Source: Apostichopus japonicus (lineage: Eukaryota > Echinodermata > Holothuroidea > Aspidochirotida > Stichopodidae). From it: a stretch of DNA of 45,000 nucleotides. The DNA is taken from the NCBI RefSeq assembly GCF_037975245.1, contig NC_092562.1, positions 16,738,021 through 16,783,020 of the forward strand. Reading direction: 5' to 3'. The notes under the pieces were generated by a model. It ran no database searches. It saw only the letters and a list, made by a program, of their open reading frames with translations, and was not told where the DNA came from. Shown here one piece after another: positions 34,434 to 45,000 of this stretch. The stretch's first letter is position 1. Every line of letters starts with the position of its first letter. The position numbers and the translations under genes are program-made.

Positions 34434-35986
34434 AAAACGTAATGTATATATATGTATATATTTATTTATATGTATGTATATATTTATTTAGTCTTAATGA
34501 GGTTAAATCTCCTGTTCATCACCACCCACTATTTCCTGCAGGTTCATGGATTTTTTGCTCTTCTCGGGTGTTTTGGGAACTTCTCCGCCATAGTATTGAT
34601 CTCAATATACAGATGTATCAACATTGTCACAGGTACAAAGTTTACAATCCAGAAGAAACATCTCATCATCATGATCGCTATTGGCTGGTTATGCGCATGT
34701 CTGGTCACTATGCCCTCAATCAGCGGTCTGACGTCATCCCCTGCCTACACCCTCGGTACCCATCACTGCACCCCATCATGGGGAGATTCCTGTGCGTTCT
34801 ACACCATATGCATAGCTATTATGTATCTTGGAACCATCCCTACGCTGATTATTTGTTACGCCCTCATTCAAGTTGAAGTTACCCGGAGCGCTGATCGAGT
34901 CGGTAAATACATGAATGAGTCCTGTCGTGCCGACAGCCCAATGGATGACTCAAATAATGGCAGGAAACTAACAGTTGATGAAAGAAATCGCGATTTTACC
35001 GAAACGAAAGGTAACGATAAAATGACCAGTGCAATACCGACGATTTCGGAAACCATGCAGTCACGTGGTGGAGGGATATGTCGACGAGGAAGATTCAAAA
35101 GTAAAAGGACGCCACCAAGAAGAATCAAGCGTACAGATCGCAAAGTTGCATTGGCAGGTAGAGTACTCGATTTCATACCCCCAGCAAGGCATGTTATGTT
35201 GAATCAGAAATTTGAGTGATGTTTATGCATGTATTCTTATTTCTCTAGAACGCTCCTTTAATTCTCAATCAGTGATACCGTTCGGCTTCCGCCTCAGATT
35301 AGGTCTAAAATCTACAGTGCATATATTCATCAAGTTTTTTTTGTATGAATTGTAATAATTGTTTATATTAGTTCAAATTATTTTCGTGCTAACATATATC
35401 CTTAATTTAAGATTTCCGAAGACTTGTCTAACAGACTACGAACATTCACTACTACTAAGTAATGTCACTAAGAAAAAATTATGAAATTTCATTCCATTGG
35501 ATGTAGAACTTTCGTAAGTTCATAGTTCAACATGATGTGGTATAAATATGTCCGAGGATGAGATTGGAAAGGGAGAGGGGGACTGGTTAGGATTCTGAAG
35601 ATGGAGGAGAAGGGTGTGGATAATTTTCGCAAAATATTTTCGGACGATAACTTTAATCCATTAAACTCAACTAACGATCAATAATAATCATTTTCAATTA
35701 ATATTAATATTAAGTCATTAGTTCTTTGTTTTGTTATGATCATTCTCATATTTGTTTTCTTTTTCCAGCCATGTTACTCATTTTGACAACAACAGTATGT
35801 TGGACACCATATTTCATCGTTCACTCTTGCCGCTTAAAGATAGATCCAACGCATGCGCAGCAGGTATTTGCCATGTGGGTAGCCTACACCAACGCTGCAT
35901 TAGACCCTATCATATATACAATATTAAACACGAAGATCAGAAGAGCCGTGTTACAACAGCTCCACCTCTCGCCAAGATGTTGTTAG
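32497..35986 (+). CDS. Class A (rhodopsin-like) G-protein-coupled receptor, 3 exons, 383 aa
   Basis: Plasma-membrane receptor signalling through G proteins; the ligand is unknown. Exons 32497-32814, 34542-35157 and 35769-35986 join in phases 0 and 1 with GT-AG sites and end at TAG. Seven membrane segments are visible. N48 marks TM1, and LNLIIMD (D77) TM2. C105 in TM3 can pair with C182 in loop 2. W155 marks TM4. Pro in TIPTLIICY marks TM5, CWTP (322-325) TM6, and DPIIY (357-361) TM7. The N terminus is short with a sequon at N13. Loop 3 is long (about 80 residues) and basic. The DRY box is replaced by YRC (129-131). TM7 has Tyr at the position of the opsin Lys, so it is not an opsin. The overall pattern is nearest melatonin-receptor-like or orphan amine/peptide-type receptors, not resolvable here. 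Confidence 0.88.
33183..33390 (+). repeat. tRNA-derived SINE (Nin-like core) in GPCR intron 1
   Basis: A-box-like TGGTTAAGGCAACG, B box GGTTCGAGTCC, then the core ATTACGTTGTAACCTTGGGT and GTTGCCTCTTTTCAC. It is diverged from the copies at 1415 and 21594. Confidence 0.65.
33619..33682. repeat. (TA)n microsatellite
   Basis: About 64 bp of uninterrupted TA in GPCR intron 1. Confidence 0.95.
34379..34429. repeat. (AT)n microsatellite
   Basis: About 51 bp of AT, ending about 110 bp before exon 2 of the GPCR. Confidence 0.95.
35158..35768 (+). other. GPCR intron 2
   Basis: Donor GTAGAG, acceptor TTTTTCCAG. No repeat or exon is recognised inside. Confidence 0.8.
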
Positions 35987-37736
35987 AAGAGTCTTACCAC
36001 TTTGAAGATCTTTCTTTGGAAGGCCTTTATTGGAGTATTCCGGTCTCTTGAGTGCGAGGGAAGGGTGGGTGGGGGGGGGGGAGAGTGGATGAACTTAAAT
36101 CTGGCCATTAATTTTAGCACCATCGAAGCCTAACGTCGAAGATTAAAACCAGGAATGACGCTCCGTTTGATCGTACTTCTTCCAAAGGGCACAACGAGCA
36201 GCTATGACGGATAATGACGGATATATTTCGAATATGGATGTGTGGTGGTCGGGAGGGGGTTTGTGGAGGGGGGTGCGGTGGAATTTTTTATCAACTAACA
36301 GTGGAGAATAAGTTTCTTTTCCAATTGTGTGTCATTTGTCTGACACCGGAATATATCCCTGTAACAATTTGATCCGGAAATCTTGTATGAAAGTTTTCTG
36401 TAGGAAGATATACTACAGGCTCGTCAACATCATTTTACAGACTAATTTTATAGCTGCCAGGAAAGCCACAAAGGGTGAAAGTGTCGACATTTTCCAGCTC
36501 CAACCATGGTGGACTGAGGTCATTGCAGATACTCTCTATGTTTGGCGTTCCATAAACATGTCTTCGTTGTCCTCGGGGTACGTGGATGTGGAAAGAGAGA
36601 TGAGATAAAGGTTCTAAATCACGCTGTACTCGTCCATTTCCAGAGAACTTGCGATGATCCCATAAGACAAGAAATAATGTTCCTATAACATGAACGACAA
36701 AGTACGGTTATATATATAAAACATTCGTTGATGAAATTGCAGTTTAAAGTTTTATCTGTAGCTGAAATCAATTTTCCTTTTCAAGAATATTTACAGAAAA
36801 TATAGCTAGTGAATAAGGCTTTCTTCAAACTTTTATTTATGTTTATTATCTCTAAAAGACTTCAACAAGTAGGTTATTCTCCTCAATGGTCCAGATTAAT
36901 CAATATTCGTGGTGACTAACTTACAGGGGCGCCACCACCACTTTCCTAAGGGATTGGGGGGGGGGGAGATGGTTTGCCGTCGATTGTGAGGGCCCTAACG
37001 GGAGGGCTTGCCACTCACATTTGAGAAATTTAGGTAACTTGGAGGGTGCTTACATGTACTATGAAGCAATGTTCTGATTGTTTATTGTCTAGCGAATGTA
37101 CATGTTGTATCATTATTTACTGTACACTAGCATATAGTTATCCCCCCCCCCTCTCCACCCTGATTTTAGACAATTGTACCATATACTAATGCAGCAAATT
37201 AAATATATCCTTTAAACTTTTTAAACTGCTAAAACGTCGTCGAAATACCACGTACGTCAGCGTTCTCTTACAGTACTACTTAGAAACGTATCAAACGTCT
37301 CTGCGTCAAATTTCGATGATATGTGCTAATGTTTTCTGTAAGGCAGTTTCGAAATTTGACAATAGATGGGAGCGATAGCGGGTGGGGGGGGGGGGGAGGA
37401 CAAGAAGTGTTCAACCAGATGTACCGTGGTTAATTAAGGGTCTCATGTGGAGAGGCCCGGGAAAATATATGAGAACAAGTTAGCGCTGCGCAAAAACTTA
37501 TTTCCATACTATACGTAAGGAAAGATGAAATGCGCAAAAAGGTGTGGAGTGGGGGTGGGGGTTGGGGCGGTGACCTAATTGCTCCCGTGCCCCACCTGAC
37601 CCTAGACGCCTCTTCCTCGCCGTACAAAAGAAAGACGCTACGTCCCTGTTACTACTCATCAAATATGCTCTATTGCAAAGCAAAATAACACATAAGCCTG
37701 AGTTTTATTAATGATGGTATGAATATATAATTTTAC
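35987..37736. other. Between the GPCR stop and the last recognised phosphatase exon
   Basis: Holds G-rich runs at about 36066-36082, 36956-36968 and 37383-37396. The phosphatase needs at least one more 3' exon (with the EQYxFxY helix) somewhere below 37737; I searched by eye and did not find it. A frame at 36327-36608 has no recognisable motif. Confidence 0.45.
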
Positions 37737-40700
37737 CTGATTTGTTAAGAACAACTGGTTTTGCTTTCTCATGTTCTTTACTGTATCGAAGACATTAATG
37801 TTTCCTTGCTTCTGGAGACGATCAAATTCACTTCTGACTGCCATAAAGATTCCACTCCTGCCAACCCCATCTCTAGCAAAAAGGAATACAAAATATTACT
37901 TGGCATTTATAATGTTAGTTCGTTCGTTAGTATATGTTATGTTGTGTTATGTTGTGTTATGTTGTGTTTTGTTGTGTTATGTTATGTTATGCTGTACTAT
38001 ATATGTTATGTTGTGTTATGATTGTGTTGTGTTATGTTATGTTATGTTATGTTGTGTTATGTTATATTGTGTTATGTTGTGTTGTGTTATGTTATGTTAC
38101 GTTATGCTGTATTATATATGTTATGCTGTATTATGTTATGTTGTGTTATGTTGTGTTATGTTATGTTGTGTTATATAATATTGTGTTATGTTATGTTATA
38201 TATAGAGCTGTGGCAGAGTAGATTAAGGCGGTGGCATTTGAAGCAATGAGGCTTAGCAATCGGAAGTTTCCGGATTCGGTACCCGGCCGAGTCATTGTAA
38301 GGGGTCCCAAGATCTATCTACGGTTTTCCCATATGGGAATTACTTTCTAAAGTGAAAATATCCCAAATTTGAGCAAAACTGTGTTTCTCCCACATTTGTG
38401 GTCGCTTATAAGCGTCGTAAAAATAACTACTGATTATTATTATATATGATTATTATTATATAGTCTATGTTAGGTTATCATGCATGAACTCATTTTAATA
38501 CTATTTTAATAAGAAATATTTACGGTGTCAAAGTAAAAGAATCTTTCCACTCACATACAATGAATCAGAAGAGGACCTTGGGTGTCTCCTCCCTTGAATG
38601 ATTCAGAACAGGTTTCCTTTATAACATTTACAAGTAGTTCTAAATCCTCTTTCACAGAGCTTGGCCATCCAACTAACTGGTATTGCTCAACATTGTGAGA
38701 ACCCTGCCAAACAGTAAAAAACAAAAGAGTAATAGAGTAAGAGAAAGAAACAGGAAAAAGAAAAGGAAGATATCCTGGTCCATTATTAAATCAAAATACC
38801 TCAAATTTATTGTTTTTTTAAAGAGGAAAGTCGTTACGAACTTATTATGGTGGGGGGGGGGGGGGGGTCCGTGATTTGTTTTTTTTGCGGGAGGGGGAGG
38901 GGGAGGTGGTGTCCGTGAAGGCAAAGGAGCCCGTCAGGGGGTCTCCGAAAGTATGTTAAATTCGACATTTCAATGACTTAAATGCCCGGTCAACTTGAGA
39001 GTGTCATCATTATCAAAGACCACGTATCCTCTATTGACTTGACCCCAACCTCAAACATGGTGGAGTTGCGGTCATCGGTGATCTTCCCTCTGGCTGATGG
39101 TCCGTGAGCACCTCGTCATTGTCCCTATGGGGTCCGTGGGTGCAATAACAAGCCCGTGAAAACAGGCAGTTAACTATTCAAACACTGCATTTACTAACAA
39201 GAAGCTCTCATTCAACGTATAGTGCCGCATATATAGACAAGTCATTCTCAGTAATCAAATGCTTTATAATTAAAGACGAAAGGTATACCATCCGTTTACA
39301 AAGTGATTAAGTGACTTAACACTACAGCCAAAGGATTCTTCCCAATGTTTACTATTCGCTGGGGTCAATTATGTAACAGGGCCCCTCTTTCCCCTGTTAA
39401 TATATCCCATGTTTTCCTGGCCCACTATATTTTCCCCTGTCCCCCAAACATTGACCCCGGGTCCGGGATTGTATCCCTCTACTTCCTTCTCGTCAGGCAT
39501 GGGGACAGGGGTGAAGAGGTACCCTCCCCCACCCAACAACGGAGCACATTGTGCACTCCTGTCACACACACGCTTGGTAAAATTCCAATCTCCACCCGTC
39601 CACTTTTGTCGGTAAAATATCCTGTCCGAAACACGAGCACGTCGGCCCTTTACATCCCACCCACCCCTCTTAAGCGACTTATACTAATAATACGTAGCTT
39701 ATGAGTATTATTGACATTGCTTTCGTTAATTCGATCTCTATGTATTTCGTTAATTAAAGGAGCTGTCTGTGATCACTGAATTTAAATACTGTTGTTTCTA
39801 TAGAAAGTAGTAAGAGTATACTCTGTGTGACCTTTGACCGGTACTTGGAGAGTTTAAACTGTCTATGGATGTACTGATCCGAGATCTCTGTACTGGTGCA
39901 TTGGGCTGTCATTTTACCGTAATGAACTGAGCCATTATCAACCCAATACTGATGACACTGCGTCTGGATAGGCAAGAAAAACAAGACACAAAAAATATCC
40001 AAAAATGAACACTGTAGAAATGATGAAGTTCCTTTTCTAAATTGACAAAATATAGCCATTTGTATCTCGAAATCAATTTTCAATGCCTTTTTGGTTGTTG
40101 CATATTTAATTTCAAGTATACATTTTGTGTTTATTAATTTGATGTAAACATTTTCCTCTCAATATACACATATCCAACATCCTCTCGCTTCATATATATT
40201 CCCCCCGCCCCCGCCCCCGCCCCCGCCCCCGCCCCCGTCCCCTCCTCCTCTCAATAAACTGACCTTTACTTACCCACTTCTTTCGATTCTCTATAGCTAT
40301 AGCTATGCATGATGGCATTCCAATAAATAGCCGAACATAAATGATATTTTGATAGCTTTCTTTAGCTAAAGTGCTTTGTTAAGTTATAAATGACATCCTA
40401 TCCCCCCCCCCTCCCTACATGTATGACATTTTGACAGATCTGTATACTCACTTCTTTCGAAATGGTTGTTTCGTTCAGCATTATTATGGTCGGACATTTC
40501 CAAGTGTACACAAGCTTCCAAAAGTCCTCGAAGGTCTCCGGTAATGGACTTTGCGTGGCAATGCATTCATATCCACTGTTTGGGTCCTGAACAGTACAGA
40601 CAATACAGAAACTTTGAGTTAAGGTCAAATGTCATCCTCCAGCTCCTCTGTGCTTCTCTGTACACCCCCCTCCCCCACAACGTGCGCCGCTCTATCCCCA

Positions 40701-40815
40701 ACTGCCCCCATCTTCCTTATAAATTGGCTTTGGCTTAAAATGTCGGTCATATGTATACGATAGATTATTTTACACGCATGTTGAGTTAGCCATACATCAA
40801 TATGATTTCTATGGC

Positions 40816-40883
<68 letters not shown>

Positions 40884-43800
40884 GTATATATATATATAGG
40901 AATAACGGAAAAACTGTTAAACAACTATGCTGCATTTAGAGCAAGGCTGGATCTCGAGTGAGATACAATAATTGAATTATGTAAGTGATTGGAAGTAAAA
41001 CAGCCAATCACTATATATATATATATATATTTATATATGACGATTTTGTTTGCAAAATACGATAATGCCGCGCCATACCACTTTGCGGACTGAGCTGTGG
41101 CTGACAATATTGAATGCAAAAACAGTTTAATCAAAGAAAGAAATCAAAATGTGGTCAAAAACCAAGAAAACTTACAGTATAGAGAGTTGCATTTATGTAC
41201 TGTTTTCCTCCCAATTGCCCTTTCTGTTCTAAGCTGGGTCGAACGTTATCCGCTGTACGGAAAAGTAAAGAACCAAATAGAAATGATAAAGTATAACTAT
41301 ACAGTATATGTAAAGCGTTCACGCTCTGTTCCGACTTCAAATATATAGCCGTGATTAACCGCCATTGAAGGTTGTACGAAATTTCAAACACCAGGATTGT
41401 TACAGAACTGTAATATGCACTGGTGTAAATTCATTAGCAAGTTTTTCCTACGAACTACGAAGAATCGAACCCGACGGACGCCAAACGGGCAAAATATATT
41501 TAGGTTTCTCCATGCACGCACAAAGCATAACAACTGAGGAAACAGCTCAATATGTCATTTTTTTGCGAATAAAATATATACAGCTGGTAACGTTTTGACA
41601 AGAAACAGGTTTTCCCAAGTGCATTTACCAATGCACGGTGCAATACAGTAGCCCCACCCCACCAGACCTCACCAGACCCCACTAATGCCTACCCGACCAC
41701 ACCCGACTCCACCCTCCCTTTCTTTGATTTTCGTTAGTAATAAAGGGTTTTAGCAAACATGCCTTCCAAATGGTAATATCTAGAGAGAATATTTGTGTCT
41801 TTTCCCGTTGCAACTTTAATGCCAACGGGTTACCCCCAGTATACCTTCACCCCACCCCAAATTCTTACCCCTCAATGGTTTGTTTACTTACGAGGAACGA
41901 TAGCACGAAATCTGTTCTTTCCAGCGTTAATGTCTTGCATTCCAATCGCACTTGTTCCGTCTTGGATTGAATTCGTCTGTTGTGTCAACAACTGGAAATT
42001 AATGATAACTACATTTGATTATTTTGAGGTAAAAATTCCTTTCGTCCAAACAGCTGACCAGGCCTGGAGCTGGAAGTTTAATGCGTAGACAGGAATTCTG
42101 AGTTGGAGGGGAACACACAATTTAAAAAGTGGCATGTATATGAATAATTTACAGGAGACGTACAAATCCTCTCTCCTTTCACTTATGAACTTACTGTACA
42201 CTTGATAGTGTCACGAGGATGGGGGGGTGGGGGTGGGGGTGGGGGCACAGTAGGCTTTATGGTGGCCCCTTTCTCGTACACACACACCCCTTGCTTGCAC
42301 ATTTTTTCAAACATACATTCACTGTTTGCCCTTTTGTGGTATGCAGCTTGAGATAAAAGTTACTCCACCCTAACCTAAACCGGTGAAAGGAACTTGTTTC
42401 TGTTTGGGACATAAAGGCGTGGGGACAGGGGGTAAGGGGCCGGACAGTGTGGCAAGGGGGATTGGGGGTAAGGGGGACAGGGAGTTCGCCAAACATACTT
42501 TTTCAGGGACGAAACTGGGGCGGCAAATAATCACACTCGCGCGCGAAGTGTAGTATACTGTGGTGAATGTAGTTAAAAAAAATGAAATTGTATAGCGCCA
42601 CTTTGCACCTAAGTACCAATACCGAAATAATACATTTTCAAAGGGAGACCCATTCCCAAAAAGGATAACAACCAAATCTGGTGACCCCCCTCCCCCACCA
42701 CCACCCCCTATAATTAAAGTTGTTCACAGAGGCGGGTAGAGCCTACATGGTGGTCTGAAAATTCGTAATCAATGTAAGCGTTACTTCAAGTTCTCTGACT
42801 CATCTTTGAAGTTTTGCCTACTGATACCACGGAGGCAGACTAAACTGGCCTGCGTGCCAGCATCGACCTGGCGATTGTCAAGTTGGGTAAGATGAAATTA
42901 TTTAGATGTCCAATATTGTTCGTACAATCGCTCTTTCTGTTCCAGGTATTTAAATATTTCAAATAAACAGTTTCATTGCCGGACAGTAAATACAGTGTTG
43001 TGAGATAATACATTAAAATGACAAGATTTGTCAACATGCACTATTTGATAGCATCTTTACCACAGAAAATAACTCAAGTATTGAATCACGAGAAGGTCAA
43101 ACTATGTTTTTTGGACTTACTCAAGTCATCGATCTGTAGCTGAAGGAACATTAAAACAACACAACATGCTTCTCATGGTATACATTCTATAATAAAGAAG
43201 TTTTCTAAAGGAATGAAATACCAGTGAATGTAAATGATGGTTTAATTTTAATAAATAATAAATATATAATAATAAATAATAATAAAAATGAAAAAAAGAT
43301 AATATATTTTTTTTTAAATGGATAAATAAATTGATGGCTTAAAAGTTGAATGATATTTTCTGCATTGTTATTGGTCAAAACCACATCTCCATGGCGATTA
43401 ACATGGCGAAGAAGTTTGTGATTGCATCTGGCAACAGCAAAATTAGTGATGTCATCCGGGCAATGGAGTTGTATTCTGTTTTCCCTTATACGAAGAACAA
43501 CTAATTTATCCTCCTATAGGAGACTAGCATTTATATACTTATTATAGTAATCACTTAGTTCAGGAAACTCTAAATACAGAGAACGTTAGCAGTTTATAGG
43601 CCAATGTCGTCCAAGTGGAGCATAATTGCAGAGAGAAAGTCAAGAAAAAAGATAAGAATAGGCTAGTAAAGCCTTGAAAGAGATTTGTTTTAATGACATC
43701 ATGATCTTTTTCCCTGGTGTAAAAGAGGATTTACCCCGTCTATAACTGGAATGCATTAAATTAACCATGTCGAGAGTTGGCAATTACAAGTGTTCGACCT

Positions 43801-45000
43801 TAAGAGAGAGTGGGTTTTAATTTTTTCTTGTCTTTCTCTTTTTGACAAGATAATTATTTCATTGTCTCACGGAAATATTCCCTTTGCATTGTGAATTCTT
43901 TAAAACAATTTAATGGTATCATTTTGAGGATTTTCCTCTCTCATTCTATAGGCTGGAGAGTATAACTATATAGCTGTCCGTTTCACCAATCATTTAAATA
44001 AACGGGTTTTTCTGGTGACGGACGTTGATTGCTTACCAACACTGCTGAAAGTTTTCTGAACATTTAGGTCAAAATTACATCCTCATAGTATTTTGTATCG
44101 CGAAGAGGTTAATAATTTGTAAATGCACCTGGCAACAGCAGAATGAATCAAATGTCATCAGCTGGGCACTAATTCAGCTGAAAATGTCTTTACATCTTTA
44201 TTTTTATTTTTTTTAAATCATTTATGTGCAGAGGAAAATATTATTTCTACAAAAATGAAATTCTAACTACAAATATTGACAGCTACTGTATAAACAAACA
44301 TTCCAAATGTATCATGTTTTATAGGGATATGTCAACAGAAGTATAATAATAGCTTAAAGGGTGTGAAGACTCGCGCAAAAAGAAACGTCTAATGCCGGTA
44401 ATTTGACCTAGTTTCAAATGAGGTGTAACAGAAGTGTTAGACACCACCATCGATCCCAGAAAATATATACACACACAGCTTGCTACCGTCGGTAGCAATG
44501 CATTTAATTAAACTACTCTGATGTCAACCACTTCCTGGAGTAACTGAATGTTAAGCCAGTCAAAATAGGTAACTAACATTCAATCAACCATATATTGAGT
44601 TATGAATAAGATATTGCGATGGGGATCTCAGTAATAGTGTGGAAATCCCACCCCCCAACCCCACCCTCTATCACATACATTTTACTATGTCTGCCCACAA
44701 AGTACTGGTATATCAGATACTTCATGTGTCAAATTTGTAGTAATAATTGTAGCAAATGCATAATGATCCTACCTTGAATTCCTCCACCAACTGTGAAAAA
44801 TCTCCTTTTCTTTCCCAGTGATAAAATTCTACAAAATCAGTTCTGCAGATAGGATTGGGTTCACCCGTTTCAATCACTATTCCGTGTGTGTATTCCGCGC
44901 CGATGCCCTCCTTGCACACCCTATCATTATCACGTGTTGACCAAGTGGGTAAATCGTGTTTTATCGAAGAGCCACCAGCAAACTCTAACTGGTCATTGGG
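37737..45000 (-). CDS. Receptor-type protein tyrosine phosphatase, D2-like catalytic domain, partial
   Basis: Exons in order of transcription: 45000-44773 (continues off the window), 41991-41892, 41252-41176, 40586-40452, 39963-39832, 38703-38555, 37872-37737. Phases agree throughout (0, 1, 0, 0, 0, 2, 0). The fold is clear: SQLVEEFK helix, GKNRFRAIVPPD, KQYINATLY, ECIATQSPLPETFEDFW, CPTIIMLNE, CHQYWVDNG, YQLVGWPSS, then the loop HCIDGVGRSG with Cys-X5-Arg intact, and VFDTVKNMRKQ. The WPD Asp is replaced by Ser, and KNRY by KNRF. VPPD, MLNE and GWP-without-D recall the D2 domain of MAM-type (R2B) receptor phosphatases, so a regulatory or weakly active domain is likely. The HC/IDGVG codon is split by an intron. 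The 3' end is missing. Confidence 0.85.
37927..38205. repeat. (TTATGTTGTG)n minisatellite
   Basis: Degenerate 5/10-bp repeat TTATG/TTGTG over about 280 bp, between phosphatase exons 37872-37737 and 38703-38555. The many low-complexity Cys/Val/Leu frames here come from it. Confidence 0.9.
38206..38460 (+). repeat. Second tRNA-derived SINE family, (ATT)n tail
   Basis: A-box-like GTGGCAGAGTAGATTAAGG, B-box-like GGATTCGGTACCC, a body with GGTCGCTTATAAGCG, and a tail of TTATTATTATATATGA. It is preceded directly by the minisatellite and is unrelated in body to the 530-766 family. Confidence 0.6.
38704..39831. other. Phosphatase intron
   Basis: Contains G-rich runs (about 38853-38868 and 38889-38912) and a C-rich stretch. 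No exon or element is supported. Confidence 0.5.
40201..40250. repeat. (CCCCCG)n tract, G-quadruplex potential on the minus strand
   Basis: Six or more C5-6 runs separated by single G. On the minus strand, which is the sense strand of the phosphatase gene, this reads (CGGGGG)n in the intron between exons 40586-40452 and 39963-39832. Confidence 0.85.
40819..40900. repeat. (TA)n/(TATG)n microsatellite
   Basis: About 50 bp of TA followed by TATG repeats, in a phosphatase intron. Confidence 0.9.
41992..44772. other. Long phosphatase intron with internal direct repeat
   Basis: It holds a G-run tract (42219-42246). An imperfect direct repeat of about 90 bp occurs at about 43383-43480 and 44078-44180, sharing GGTCAAAA..ACATC, GCGAAGA.GTT, TGCA(T/C)CTGGCAACAGCA and ATGTCATC..GGGCA. 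No exon is recognised. Confidence 0.55.

Noticed and set aside
32497-35986. Opsin identity for the GPCR
   Set aside because: The retinal-binding Lys position in TM7 is Tyr, and the NPxxY and DRY contexts do not fit.
36327-36608. 93-aa plus-strand frame after the GPCR
   Set aside because: No motif, no splice context and no similarity that I can recognise.
37761-38249. Cys/Leu/Val-rich frames resembling membrane peptides
   Set aside because: Translations of the TTATG/TTGTG minisatellite.
39345-39704. 119-aa frame in a C-rich region
   Set aside because: Proline-rich composition follows base composition, overlaps another frame on the opposite strand, and shows no domain.

Overview
The window is animal (metazoan) DNA: spliced genes with GT-AG introns, tRNA-derived SINEs, LINE 3' fragments, hAT and TTAA-type MITEs, and long microsatellites. 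The gene families and repeats fit an invertebrate deuterostome, most likely an echinoderm such as a sea cucumber; that placement is an inference. Three multi-exon genes can be rebuilt by matching intron phases. (1) 8572-21384, plus strand: a complete 7-exon, 365-residue alpha-2,8-sialyltransferase (ST8Sia, family GT29) with sialylmotifs L, S, III and VS. (2) 32497-35986, plus strand: a complete 3-exon, 383-residue class A GPCR. (3) 37737-45000, minus strand: a receptor-type protein tyrosine phosphatase whose D2-like domain is spread over at least 7 exons. It runs off the right edge, and its 3' end was not found.

Layout. 159-7410 is the tail of a tandem-duplicated unit. It holds a copy of the ST8Sia terminal exon (902-1164), a LINE insertion (2101-3193) and a nested second copy of the same exon (3989-4251) bounded by a perfect 186-bp inverted repeat. 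7434-7828 is a hAT MITE with its target duplication. 8189-8462 is a tandemly duplicated stretch just upstream of the ST8Sia start codon. 8572-21384 is the ST8Sia gene, with introns holding hAT elements, a large (GAT)n tract, minisatellites, SINE pieces and a LINE fragment. 20393-23213 and 28618-29612 are the second copies of the segments seen at 159-5130 and 6513-7410. They are separated by a 5.4-kb region rich in transposon relics (P2X7-like relic, LINE reverse transcriptase fragments, CR1-like LINE 3' end). 29667-31150 carries two MITEs. 31551-31723 (minus) is a possible structured RNA whose first 45 nt match U2 snRNA. The GPCR and the phosphatase fill the right third.

The main story is a sialyltransferase locus duplicated in tandem (offset about 20-22 kb). 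Its 3' terminal exon, with motifs S, III and VS, is present three times, all with open reading frame and intact splice acceptor. The arrangement predicts an upstream ST8Sia paralogue whose exons 1-6 lie left of the window. The middle copy appears to have been moved by a SINE-led insertion combined with a fold-back event. The three genes show no sign of acting together; the GPCR and the phosphatase are neighbours only.
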